DNA of 64,000 bases, from positions 173,793-237,792 of the forward strand of contig CANFRC010000001.1 of the NCBI GenBank assembly GCA_947449315.1, read 5' to 3'. Shown in pieces: positions 31,662 through 40,946 of the stretch (position 1 is its first letter; the number at the start of each line of letters is the position of its first letter). The position numbers and the translations under genes are program-made. The notes beneath the pieces were generated by a model. The model saw only the letters and a list, made by a program, of their open reading frames with translations, had not been told where the DNA came from and searched no databases. This DNA is from Bacteroidota bacterium. Lineage in GTDB: Bacteria; Bacteroidota; Bacteroidia; 2-12-FULL-35-15.

Positions 31662-33251
31662 TTACACAAGAATGTGCATATCGAAATCAAAAGGAACTAA
31701 AGTATCCTTTAAATCAGGTATAAAATTAATTCCTGATTTTAAATAGTAGGGTATGAAATTATCGTAACGCTCCTGAAGCACTCCTTCCGGAAAATATTTT
31801 TCCTTTATTTTTTTGATCTGATTCACACTCGTTTCCTGTTTTTGCTTTTCAGCACGCATAAGCTTCATTTCAATATTTTTAATGGAATTCATCGACTTTT
31901 GCATCTCTGCTTCCACTGTATTTTTTAAGGTAGCGTCAACAGAAACTGCTTTCGCAGATATTTGATTGAACGTATTTATCAATTCAGCTTCTTGTTCTTT
32001 AAGTGATAAGGAAGCGCTTGCATTTTTAGTAATAAATTCCTTGATCAGAATATCCGTTTCTCTGAATAAATCATTGGTGTCAAAACCAAATTTTGAAAAT
32101 TGACTCATCGATTTTTCATCAATGATCGTAGCAAAATTCCTTGGAATTAAAACAGGAAAAGTAATTTGATGGTGTTCAAACATAGCCTTAAATTCAAGCC
32201 AATATGCAATTTCTCCAGGACCACCAACGTAAGCTATATTGGGTAAGATTAATTGTTGATATACAGGACGTAAAACAACATTCGGACTAAATCGGTCAGG
32301 ATGCAATTCGATTTCTGTTTGCAATTGCACTTTCGTAAAGGTGATCTCTGTATTTAAAACTCGAAAAACATCTCCGTCATTTTCAATTCGTTCGCGAATA
32401 TTTCCTAGCAAATAAAAACAATTGATCTCACGCGGATTTACTTGTGTTTTTAATCCAGCGCTTTCTAATTCAATAATCGTATTATTAACCAACTGATGAT
32501 TCGTGTTGTTGAAAATATCATCTTTGATAATATCAACCATTTTTGCTTTTAAACGAACATCATCTGCATCAATTATCACTAAACCGTATCGTTCAAATAA
32601 TTGATGAACAAAATGCCGCGTGGCATCTGCAAGGTTACTGTTGTTTAAGTATGCATTGCAGAACAATTCCATTAAGCGCTCAGCATTCTCTGTTTCGCCA
32701 AGCAGTTGCTTAATTTCATCTATTACTATTCTTAATGAATGAGTATTTAGTCTTCCTACAGCACCTTTCGCTTCTGGATTATCCCAAATGATATTCCTAC
32801 CAAACAAATGAATGCTTTTGATCTCCTCAAAATCATGATCCTCTGAAGCCATCCAATATACAGGAACAAAATTATTTGAAGGGGATTGCTTTTTTAATTT
32901 TTCTGAAAGATTAATCGTACTGATTATCTTGTAAATAAAATACAATGGTCCGGTGAAAAGACATAATTGATGTCCGGTACAAACAGTAAATGTGTTTTCA
33001 TTTAAAAGTTGTTCAATCGCAACCGCATTATCAATGTTCGATTTGTGGTACTGATCTTTTAATACTTCCACTAATGATTTTCGATCAACCAACTCTTTAC
33101 TCTTATGATGGATCGCTAACTCGAAAGCTTCTAATTTGGGCTCATAAGTATAAAATTTACGCAAAGAAGTATCTTCATTAATATAATCAACGAACAATTT
33201 TGAAAACTGACCGGTTTGGGATAATACTATTTTAGATTTTTTATAAGCCAT
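31662..33251 (-). CDS. bshC: Bacillithiol biosynthesis cysteine-adding enzyme BshC
   Basis: TVCTGHQLCLFTGPLYFIYKIISTI, VYWMASEDHDFEEI, YVGGPGEIAYWLEFK. Confidence 0.93.
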   Translation of the reverse strand: MAYKKSKIVLSQTGQFSKLFVDYINEDTSLRKFYTYEPKLEAFELAIHHKSKELVDRKSLVEVLKDQYHKSNIDNAVAIEQLLNENTFTVCTGHQLCLFTGPLYFIYKIISTINLSEKLKKQSPSNNFVPVYWMASEDHDFEEIKSIHLFGRNIIWDNPEAKGAVGRLNTHSLRIVIDEIKQLLGETENAERLMELFCNAYLNNSNLADATRHFVHQLFERYGLVIIDADDVRLKAKMVDIIKDDIFNNTNHQLVNNTIIELESAGLKTQVNPREINCFYLLGNIRERIENDGDVFRVLNTEITFTKVQLQTEIELHPDRFSPNVVLRPVYQQLILPNIAYVGGPGEIAYWLEFKAMFEHHQITFPVLIPRNFATIIDEKSMSQFSKFGFDTNDLFRETDILIKEFITKNASASLSLKEQEAELINTFNQISAKAVSVDATLKNTVEAEMQKSMNSIKNIEMKLMRAEKQKQETSVNQIKKIKEKYFPEGVLQERYDNFIPYYLKSGINFIPDLKDTLVPFDFDMHILV

Positions 33252-33327
33252 ATTGTGTTTACAAAGGTAACTAAATGGAACCGAAAAATGATATTTTATC
33301 AGTTAGATTATAAAAGAGATAATAGAT

Positions 33328-33335
33328 TAAATTTG
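33328..33335 (+). promoter_or_regulatory. Candidate Bacteroidota -7 element upstream of NUDIX gene
   Basis: TAAATTTG 16 bp upstream of the ATG at 33351. Confidence 0.4.
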
Positions 33336-33350
33336 CAGAAAATAACAATT

Positions 33351-33914
33351 ATGAAAAACGAAGAATCTATTAATCCGTGGAAAACACTTACATCTGAAAA
33401 AGTGCATGACTCACCATGGATAGGTGTCACCAAACATGATGTTTTGAATCCGAATGGCAATCCAGGAACCTACTCCGTTATACATTTTAAAAATATGGCC
33501 TTGGGTGTCTTGCCACTGGATAAGGATTATAATACTTGGATCGTAGGCCAATATAGATACCCTATCAATAAATATTCGTGGGAAATACCTGAAGGTGGAG
33601 GGAAATGGGATGTAGCACCATTGGATTCAGCGAAAAGAGAATTGTTGGAAGAAACGGGCATAACAGCACAAAAATGGACAAAGATCCAGGAGATGTATTT
33701 AAGTAATTCGGCTAGTGACGAATTTTGTATTTTATATATCGCTCAAGATATTACTATAGGAGAATCTCAGCCAGAAGATGACGAGCAATTGGATGTTAGA
33801 AAACTACATTTTGATGAATTGTATAAAATGGTTCAAAACGGCGATATTACAGACAGTTTAACCGTAGCAGCCGTTTTAAAAACGAAGTTGATGCTATTAG
33901 AAGGGAAATTGTAA
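33351..33914 (+). CDS. NUDIX hydrolase (ADP-ribose pyrophosphatase-like)
   Basis: Nudix box GGGKWDVAPLDSAKRELLEETGI; trimmed start MKNEESINPW. Confidence 0.9.
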   Translation: MKNEESINPWKTLTSEKVHDSPWIGVTKHDVLNPNGNPGTYSVIHFKNMALGVLPLDKDYNTWIVGQYRYPINKYSWEIPEGGGKWDVAPLDSAKRELLEETGITAQKWTKIQEMYLSNSASDEFCILYIAQDITIGESQPEDDEQLDVRKLHFDELYKMVQNGDITDSLTVAAVLKTKLMLLEGKL

Positions 33915-34012
33915 AAACACGTTTATTCTTCACTTACAAAACGTTTTTCAAAAACTTCTTAAAATTACAAGAAGATAACAACGATATACTGAAGCTCTTC
34001 CCTAAAAGAAAT

Positions 34013-35329
34013 CTAAGATTGCACTACTTCACCATATAAATCGTAATCTTCTGCAGACGTAATTTTCACATTTGCAAAGTCACCAACTCTTACAAAGTCT
34101 TTATCTGCTTTCACCAATACTTCATTGTCAACTTCGGGAGAATCGAATTCGGTGCGACCAATAAAATAATCGCCTTCTTTTTTATCAAATAACACTTTGT
34201 ATGTTTTACCAATCTTTTTTTGATTCAAATCATACGAAATACCCATCTGTAAAGCCATTACAGCCTCTGTTCTAGCTTGCTTTGTTTTAGCAGAAACATC
34301 ATCTTTCAATAAATAAGCATGTGTGTTTTCTTCATGAGAATATGCAAATATCCCTAAACGTTCAAAACGGGATTGTTCCACCCACTCCAACATTTCTTCA
34401 TGATCTTGTTTTGATTCTCCTGGGTAACCTGCTATCAATGTTGTTCTGATGGCTATTCCCGGAACTTTAGCACGAATCTCATTTACGAGATCAATTGTTT
34501 TTTGTTTCGTAGTTCCTCTTCGCATACTTTTTAGCATATTATCTGTAATATGTTGCAAGGGCATGTCCAGATAATTGCAGATATTGTTACGTTCATTCAT
34601 AACATCAAGAACATCCATCGGAAACCCTGCAGGAAAAGCATAATGTAAACGGATCCATTCTATTCCATCCACATCTGATAGGTGTTTTAATAGTTCAGAA
34701 AGATTTCTTTTTTTATAAATATCCAACCCATAATAAGTAAGATCTTGTGCGATGAGCATCAATTCTTTTGTACCATTCTTTGCAAGATGCTTCGCTTCTT
34801 TCACCAGCTCTTCAATTGATTTAGAGATATGATTTCCTCGCATCAATGGGATGGCACAAAATGAACAAGGTCGGTCACAACCTTCCGAAATTTTAAAATA
34901 AGAATAATGATGCGGGGTTGTTAGTAGCCTCTCCCCAACTAATTCGTGCTTGTAATCAGCCTTTAATGTTTTTAGTAAGCGGGGCAATTCACGTGTTCCA
35001 AAATAGCCATCAATGGAAGGAATTTCCTTCTCCAGATCAGGTCGATAGCGTTCACTTAAACAGCCGGTTACATATACCTTGTCAACCAATCCTGCCGCTT
35101 TCGCATCTGCATAACGTAAAATGGTATCAATACTCTCTTGTTTTGCATTATCAATAAATCCGCAAGTATTGATGATCACAATACTTGAATCATCCGATGT
35201 ACTCTCATGCTCCACCTGAAAATTATTTGCTTTCAATTGTCCCATGAGAACTTCGCTATCTACAATATTTTTGGAACATCCAAGCGTTACAACATTTACT
35301 TTATTCTGTTTAAGTGTTTTTGTTTTCAA
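34013..35329 (-). CDS. rimO: Ribosomal protein S12 methylthiotransferase RimO
   Basis: LGCSKNIVDSEVLMGQL, INTCGFIDNAKQESIDTIL, CDRPCSFCAIPLMRG (CX3CX2C). Confidence 0.96.
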   Translation of the reverse strand: MKTKTLKQNKVNVVTLGCSKNIVDSEVLMGQLKANNFQVEHESTSDDSSIVIINTCGFIDNAKQESIDTILRYADAKAAGLVDKVYVTGCLSERYRPDLEKEIPSIDGYFGTRELPRLLKTLKADYKHELVGERLLTTPHHYSYFKISEGCDRPCSFCAIPLMRGNHISKSIEELVKEAKHLAKNGTKELMLIAQDLTYYGLDIYKKRNLSELLKHLSDVDGIEWIRLHYAFPAGFPMDVLDVMNERNNICNYLDMPLQHITDNMLKSMRRGTTKQKTIDLVNEIRAKVPGIAIRTTLIAGYPGESKQDHEEMLEWVEQSRFERLGIFAYSHEENTHAYLLKDDVSAKTKQARTEAVMALQMGISYDLNQKKIGKTYKVLFDKKEGDYFIGRTEFDSPEVDNEVLVKADKDFVRVGDFANVKITSAEDYDLYGEVVQS

Positions 35330-35424
35330 GACTAAAAATTATTAATTATTCTTTATGTGTTTACTAATAGCAAATTGAGTGCGTGTTATTCTTCTTCATA
35401 TTCAGTAGTCTCCTTTCAAAAAAT

Positions 35425-36474
35425 TCATTTTTCAGCAACTATTTCATCCTGAATAATATTTTTGTCTCCAAACTCTGCTCTATATATTTTTATCATGATA
35501 AGTAAGTAGGATATCAATAATGGTCCGAAGATAATACCAGTTACACCAAACCATTGCAAACCAATGATAACTCCAAATACAGTAACCATTGGATGGATAT
35601 TACCAATCTTTTTTTGAAGAACAAGTCGAAAAATATTGTCAACATTAATGATTACTACTAAACCATAAATAAGGATGGCTGCTCCTTGCCAATAAAAACC
35701 ACTTGCTGCCATAAAAACTCCTGCAGGAAACCAAACTAAAGCTGATCCAACAAAAGGTATAAAAGATAAAAAACCGCACATCAAGCCCCAGAATATCGAA
35801 TCATTTAATCCGAAAATCCAAAAGCCTAAGCTTGCAAAAAGCGCCTGGATCAAAGCTAACAATGGCGCCCCAATAACGTTTGAATAGGTTTGTGAAATCA
35901 ACTCTTTTGCAAATAGATGCGCATTTTCTTTTTTGTAGGGTAAAAATCTTACAACACTTTTTTCGATGGATGTTTCTGTTTTGAGAAGATAGAAGAGTAT
36001 AAAATACATTATCGCTATATCAGCAAGAATACTAAGCGTTTGATGCAATATATTTGGAATGAAGTTAGTAATTTCTGATTGAAGCTTAACAATATTTTCA
36101 TGAGCCAAAATATTTAGACCATACTTTAAATTGATGTATGCATTTAAATTCTGAAGTTCAGCTAATAAGTTATTTGAAATGGAAAACATGGTACTGACCT
36201 TATAAATCAAGGAATAAGTTAAACCAAAAACGGGTATAAGAATAATTAGGAATGAGAGTATGAGTGTTAATGAAACTGCAAATCCTTTTTTTAGTTTCGC
36301 TCTATCCATTAAAAAATGCACAAATGGAGAACAAATGACATAAAAAATTACTGCGCCTAAAAATGCAGGAATAAAGCCTGATAGAGTAAACAAAAGAAAA
36401 CCACCCAACAATACAATTCCTGCAAGGGCAGCAAACTGTTTTACTCTTTCGTTTCTTGAAATTAATGGATCCAA
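35425..36474 (-). CDS. AI-2E family transporter (PerM-like)
   Basis: Seven to eight TM segments; FLSFIPFVGSALVWFPAG and GVTGIIFGPLLISYL. Confidence 0.88.
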   Translation of the reverse strand: MDPLISRNERVKQFAALAGIVLLGGFLLFTLSGFIPAFLGAVIFYVICSPFVHFLMDRAKLKKGFAVSLTLILSFLIILIPVFGLTYSLIYKVSTMFSISNNLLAELQNLNAYINLKYGLNILAHENIVKLQSEITNFIPNILHQTLSILADIAIMYFILFYLLKTETSIEKSVVRFLPYKKENAHLFAKELISQTYSNVIGAPLLALIQALFASLGFWIFGLNDSIFWGLMCGFLSFIPFVGSALVWFPAGVFMAASGFYWQGAAILIYGLVVIINVDNIFRLVLQKKIGNIHPMVTVFGVIIGLQWFGVTGIIFGPLLISYLLIMIKIYRAEFGDKNIIQDEIVAEK

Positions 36475-36570
36475 CGCTCTATTTTTTTTAGGATGATATC
36501 TATCATCTGTTTATTATTTTTTTTAAAGGTAAATAATTGTAATTTTATAGGGAAATTAATTAGTCACAAA

Positions 36571-36804
36571 ATGAAAGATAATGATCATTCAAAATTACTG
36601 CTCGCGCTTTTAGGCGGTGTTGCAATAGGTGTAGCTATTGGTTATTTCTTAAATTCAAATAAAAAGGATGAGCTATTTGATGACTTAAAAGAAAAAGCGA
36701 CCAAATTTAAAGATGATCTTGAAGAGGATATCAGCAAAGGTAAATCTGTTATCGAAGATCTAAAAAATTCTGTAGAAGAACATTTTAAAAAAACCTCCAT
36801 TTAA
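36571..36804 (+). CDS. YtxH domain-containing protein
   Basis: Short TM (LLALLGGVAIGVAIGYFL) followed by a charged coiled coil; start trimmed to 36571. Confidence 0.75.
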   Translation: MKDNDHSKLLLALLGGVAIGVAIGYFLNSNKKDELFDDLKEKATKFKDDLEEDISKGKSVIEDLKNSVEEHFKKTSI

Positions 36805-36809
36805 CTAAT

Positions 36810-37166
36810 ATGAGTGAACAACCCTCGTTTTTCAAAGATTTAAAAATAATTATTCTTGATTATTTTGAAGCCAAGATTGATCTTTATAAGATTGGTGCAT
36901 ATGAAAAGGTAGCAAAGGTTTCAGCTGTATTAATATCCTCTTTCATCATAGCGATGCTATGTTTTTTTCTTCTGTTATTTCTGAGTATTAGTGCCGGTTT
37001 TTTCTTCGCACAACTTCTACATAGCAATGCACTTGGATTTCTTATCATTTTCGGGATCTACCTTATTCTACTTTTAATATTGATCATTTTCCGAAAAAAA
37101 TTATTGGAAAAATACATTGCCAATAAAGTAATTGAACAGCTATTCGAAAAAGAAGCAAATGATTAA
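36810..37166 (+). CDS. Phage-holin-family (YqjE-like) membrane protein
   Basis: Two TM segments, gene order with YtxH. Confidence 0.65.
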   Translation: MSEQPSFFKDLKIIILDYFEAKIDLYKIGAYEKVAKVSAVLISSFIIAMLCFFLLLFLSISAGFFFAQLLHSNALGFLIIFGIYLILLLILIIFRKKLLEKYIANKVIEQLFEKEAND

Positions 37167-37491
37167 CGAGCCAATTAAAATAACTGACTTAGAAAGTTTA
37201 CGGCGAGAAAAAGAACGCTTAAAAATGTATAGTTCTTACCTGGAAGCTTTGCTGGCGGACAAAATAAACCATCTAAAAAACAATCCGATGCAGTTAATTG
37301 GTGAAGAATTCCTTCCTTATGATGCAGCGCAAAATAAAAAAATAAGTGGAATTTTAGATTGGGTAAATGAATTTGTATTAGGGAAGTTCTTTAAAATGGA
37401 TTTGGATGGAAAGAATAAACTTTCTGGCTCTTTGGTAAAAATTGCCGAAGTAGGAGTTGTACGGTTATTCAGCAAATTCTTAAAACAATAA
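37159..37491 (+). CDS. Hypothetical protein, co-transcribed with YtxH/YqjE-like genes
   Basis: ATG at 37159 overlaps the upstream stop; no recognised motif. Confidence 0.6.
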   Translation: MINEPIKITDLESLRREKERLKMYSSYLEALLADKINHLKNNPMQLIGEEFLPYDAAQNKKISGILDWVNEFVLGKFFKMDLDGKNKLSGSLVKIAEVGVVRLFSKFLKQ

Positions 37492-37498
37492 TTATCTT

Positions 37499-38452
37499 TT
37501 ATTGCTTAAATAAGCTATCTACAAATTCATGTTTGTTGAAAACCTGAAGGTCTTCCATCTTTTCTCCTACGCCAATATATTTGACAGGAATCTTAAATGT
37601 ATCCGATATTCCAATAACTACGCCTCCTTTAGCAGTTCCATCAAGTTTGGTTAATGCTAAGGCATTCACATCGGTTGCAGCAGTAAATTGCTTGCACTGT
37701 TCTATTGCATTTTGTCCTGTTGATGCGTCTAGTACCAATAATATTTCATGAGGAGCATCTGGAATAATTTTTTGCATCACATTTTTAATCTTTGTGAGTT
37801 CATTCATCAGGTTAACTTTGTTATGCAATCGACCTGCAGTATCGATAATTACTACATCAGCACCTTTAGCTACTGCTGAGGTTAAGGTATCAAAAGCCAC
37901 AGAAGCGGGATCGGCATTCATTCCTTGAGAAACCAAAATGGCATCTGTTCTATCTGCCCAAATTTTTATCTGATCTACTGCTGCTGCACGAAAAGTATCT
38001 GCAGCGCCAATAACAACCTTTTTACCCGCATTTCTGTATTGATGAGACAATTTCCCGATTGTAGTAGTTTTACCTACTCCATTTACACCGACTACCATAA
38101 TTACATATGGTTTTTTGTCTTTGGGAACGTCGAAATCAGCTGTATCTTCTTGTCCGTTTGAAACGAGAAGATCCGCAATTTCTTCTCTTAAAATATCGTT
38201 TAAGAGAGAGGTTTCAACTTTTCTTTGTTGCGATACACGTTTCTTTATTTTTTCAATTATCCGTAAAGAAGTATCAACCCCCACATCAGAAGTCATTAAT
38301 ATTTCCTCCAGATTCTCCAAGACCTCATCGTCAATAGTAGCTTTACCCATTATGGCGTTAGCCATTTTACTGAAAAAGCTCTGTTTGGTGATGAACAGTC
38401 CTTTATTAAGACTTTCTTTTTTTTCTTTACTAAAAAAACTAAAAATACCCAT
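37499..38452 (-). CDS. ftsY: Signal recognition particle receptor FtsY
   Basis: GVNGVGKTTTIGKLSHQYRNAGKKV, AADTFRAAAVDQIKIW, DTAGRLHNKVNLMNEL, ALTKLDGTAKGG. Confidence 0.97.
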   Translation of the reverse strand: MGIFSFFSKEKKESLNKGLFITKQSFFSKMANAIMGKATIDDEVLENLEEILMTSDVGVDTSLRIIEKIKKRVSQQRKVETSLLNDILREEIADLLVSNGQEDTADFDVPKDKKPYVIMVVGVNGVGKTTTIGKLSHQYRNAGKKVVIGAADTFRAAAVDQIKIWADRTDAILVSQGMNADPASVAFDTLTSAVAKGADVVIIDTAGRLHNKVNLMNELTKIKNVMQKIIPDAPHEILLVLDASTGQNAIEQCKQFTAATDVNALALTKLDGTAKGGVVIGISDTFKIPVKYIGVGEKMEDLQVFNKHEFVDSLFKQ

Positions 38453-38460
38453 AATCATTT

Positions 38461-38512
38461 AATCCCCTCCAAGGGAGTCCTTCGGACTATTCCCCCATAA
38501 TAATGGGGGATA
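38461..38512. repeat. GC-rich multi-hairpin intergenic element between ftsY and the DUF4295 gene
   Basis: tcccctccaaggga, agtccttcggact, cccccataataatggggg: three adjacent inverted repeats in an AT-rich context. Confidence 0.5.
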
Positions 38513-38576
38513 ACATAAAACAATAAAAGCTTCCCCTTGTTTGGAGAAGCCTTTATATTAAAAAATATCTTAAGGA

Positions 38577-38729
38577 TTACTTCTTTAAAAAATCCTGAAT
38601 ATGATCATTGTGAATGATCTCTTCTTTAAAAGAATAAGCACCTGTTTTCGGTGATTTTACCATTTTAATCACTTTTGTAAAGTTATTTCCTTTACCTGAT
38701 TTTAGAGTCGCAACTACTTTCTTAGCCAT
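38577..38729 (-). CDS. DUF4295 domain-containing small protein (50 aa), missing from the ORF track
   Basis: My translation: MAKKVVATLKSGKGNNFTKVIKMVKSPKTGAYSFKEEIIHNDHIQDFLKK*; typical neighbour of rpmG/ftsY in Bacteroidota. Confidence 0.9.
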   Translation of the reverse strand: MAKKVVATLKSGKGNNFTKVIKMVKSPKTGAYSFKEEIIHNDHIQDFLKK

Positions 38730-38802
38730 TGTATTATTCGTTTAAAGTTTTAAATAAAAATGAAAAGTTCAGCAGAACTAGCCATTTGGGATTTAAAACA
38801 AA

Positions 38803-38985
38803 TTATTTAATTTCTTTATGAACAGTAACTTTTTTCAAAATTGGGTTGTATTTTTTTAACTCCAATCTTTCTGTTGTGTTCTTTTTGTTCTTTGTTGTAA
38901 TGTAACGAGAAGTTCCCGGCATACCGCTTTCTTTATGCTCAGTACATTCCATAATCACCTGAATTCTACTACCTTTTTTAGCCAT
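38803..38985 (-). CDS. rpmG: 50S ribosomal protein L33
   Basis: [52 protein letters not shown]. Confidence 0.96.
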   Translation of the reverse strand: MAKKGSRIQVIMECTEHKESGMPGTSRYITTKNKKNTTERLELKKYNPILKKVTVHKEIK

Positions 38986-39106
38986 TTTAGTTATTGTTTT
39001 TCAAAATTGGAGTGCAAATATAAAATTTTTAATCTAAATCCACAATATTTTTATACGAATTATGCTCTAATTCCTTTCAATTCATTCAGAAATCTGCAAA
39101 ATTCCG

Positions 39107-40504
39107 CTACTTAATTTTATTAAAAAGGCTTTCTTCCTTCATCGCGGCCTCAATATCATCGATTTTTTTAGGCAAATTGCCCGATAAAATATCAGGGGCT
39201 CCTTTGGTGATAAGCACATCGTCTTCAATCCGGATTCCTATATTCCACCACTTGGGGTCACAATCTGAACCTGATGGAATATAAATGCCTGGTTCCACTG
39301 TTATTACATTGCCTGCAGTCAATTTACCATAATTTCCTGCATCGTGAACATCTAAGCCTAAGTAATGTGAGGTGCCATGGAAGAAATATTTTATATAATC
39401 AGCTTCGTTTTTTATGATTCCCAACTTCATCAATCGTTGCTGAATAACAGCCTGTGCCGCTTTATGAGGTGCTCTAAATTCAAGGCCTTCTTGACAAGCT
39501 TTTATACCCGCTACCTGAGCATCTAAAACAATATTATAAATGATTCTTTCTTCTTCCGAAAATTTTCCATTGACAGGCAAAGTACGGGTTACATCTGCAG
39601 TATACCCATGATATTCGGCACCTGCATCAACAACAAGCAGATTACCGTCATCTAGTTTTTTTCGATTGGTTTCATAGTGCAAAATACAAGAATTTTCACC
39701 TCCCCCTACTATAGAAGGGTATCCTACATATTCTGAACCTTGTTTTTTGAACATGTATTCGATTATTGCTTGGGCCTGGTATTCTTTTAATCCTACTTGT
39801 AAGGATTTCATTAGCTCATAATGCGCCACAACTGTCATGCCGATGGCTTTATGCAACAATTCCAACTCCTGTGGCTGTTTCTTTTCTCTCAAGGTGCCCA
39901 TTACGGAAACGATGTTAAAATTGTCAAGGTTTTTTTTCGCGTAACCTGTCTTTTCTTTGAAATGCTTGATAAGACTATACAAGTCGCCCCTATCGTTTAT
40001 ATCGTCACGGACATCATTGTTAAATTCTAAAAAAGACACTTGATGAAATTTAGAAAAATCAATCTCAAAGTCAGCAAATTGTTTATTTTCAAATGGAAAA
40101 GAAAAACCTAATTGATCCTTTACTCCTACTATGCCCATCCTTTTTCCAGTCCAAACTTCTTTGGCGGGGTCACGTTCCTGAATAAATATCAGTTCATTGG
40201 TTGTGATTGAATCATAGAAAGTTTGATTTTCTTTAAAAATAATGAGCATGGCGTTAGGCTCATTTAATCCTGTAAAGTAATAAAAGTTGGGGTCCTGGTG
40301 GTAAAGGTATTTAGTATCATTGGCGCGCTGACGTTCCGGATTTGCAAAAAAAACCGCACAACTGCTATCTGGTAGTAGTTTCCTTAGTGCATCCCGTCTA
40401 CCATTATGAAATTCTTTTGTCAATAGGTCGGAATCGTAATTCTGGGAATGACCCCAAAACGAGAAAAATAGAAAAATGAAGCAAAAAGAATTACGGATTA
40501 ACAT
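39107..40504 (-). CDS. pepP: Aminopeptidase P family Xaa-Pro aminopeptidase (secreted)
   Basis: Signal peptide; VVDAGAEYHGYTADVTRTLPVNGKFS, HGTSHYLGLDVHD, VITVEPGIYIP metal-ligand motifs. Confidence 0.93.
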   Translation of the reverse strand: MLIRNSFCFIFLFFSFWGHSQNYDSDLLTKEFHNGRRDALRKLLPDSSCAVFFANPERQRANDTKYLYHQDPNFYYFTGLNEPNAMLIIFKENQTFYDSITTNELIFIQERDPAKEVWTGKRMGIVGVKDQLGFSFPFENKQFADFEIDFSKFHQVSFLEFNNDVRDDINDRGDLYSLIKHFKEKTGYAKKNLDNFNIVSVMGTLREKKQPQELELLHKAIGMTVVAHYELMKSLQVGLKEYQAQAIIEYMFKKQGSEYVGYPSIVGGGENSCILHYETNRKKLDDGNLLVVDAGAEYHGYTADVTRTLPVNGKFSEEERIIYNIVLDAQVAGIKACQEGLEFRAPHKAAQAVIQQRLMKLGIIKNEADYIKYFFHGTSHYLGLDVHDAGNYGKLTAGNVITVEPGIYIPSGSDCDPKWWNIGIRIEDDVLITKGAPDILSGNLPKKIDDIEAAMKEESLFNKIK

Positions 40505-40606
40505 GATTATTGGTGAATTGCTAAGAAATAGACGATGGCCTTACTAAAAACAAAAAAACGTTACTACTACTGTAGCAACGTCTTAATATATAAAATAAAG
40601 TATAAA

Positions 40607-40846
40607 TTACTTTTTTAAATGACCTTGTTCTCTCGCTTCTTTAACAACAGCAGAAATACCATTTTTGTTGATGGTTTTTAACGCTGAGGTTGAGATTCTG
40701 ATAGTGATCCACTTGTCTTCTTCTGGTAAATAAAACTTCTTAGTTTGTAAATTCACATTGAATTTACGTTTAGTTTTTGTGTTTGAGTGAGATACTTTAT
40801 TACCTACAATCGCTTTTTTTCCTGTTATTTCGCAAACTCTTGACAT
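40607..40846 (-). CDS. rpmB: 50S ribosomal protein L28
   Basis: MSRVCEITGKKAIVGNKVSHSNTKTKRKFNVNLQTKKF. Confidence 0.97.
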   Translation of the reverse strand: MSRVCEITGKKAIVGNKVSHSNTKTKRKFNVNLQTKKFYLPEEDKWITIRISTSALKTINKNGISAVVKEAREQGHLKK

Positions 40847-40946
40847 TGTATTTTGTATTAAATATGTTCTTTTTTTATTTTTCGGACTGCAAATAACGTA
40901 ATTATTATTTAATCTGCCAAATATTTTAGAAATATGTGCTATTAAA

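Noticed and set aside
36810-37166. Prophage remnant (phage holin-like gene)
   Set aside because: No other phage genes nearby; this family is a common chromosomal YqjE-like membrane protein
38107-38462. Overlapping plus-strand ORFs over ftsY
   Set aside because: Antisense to FtsY, which has all GTPase motifs
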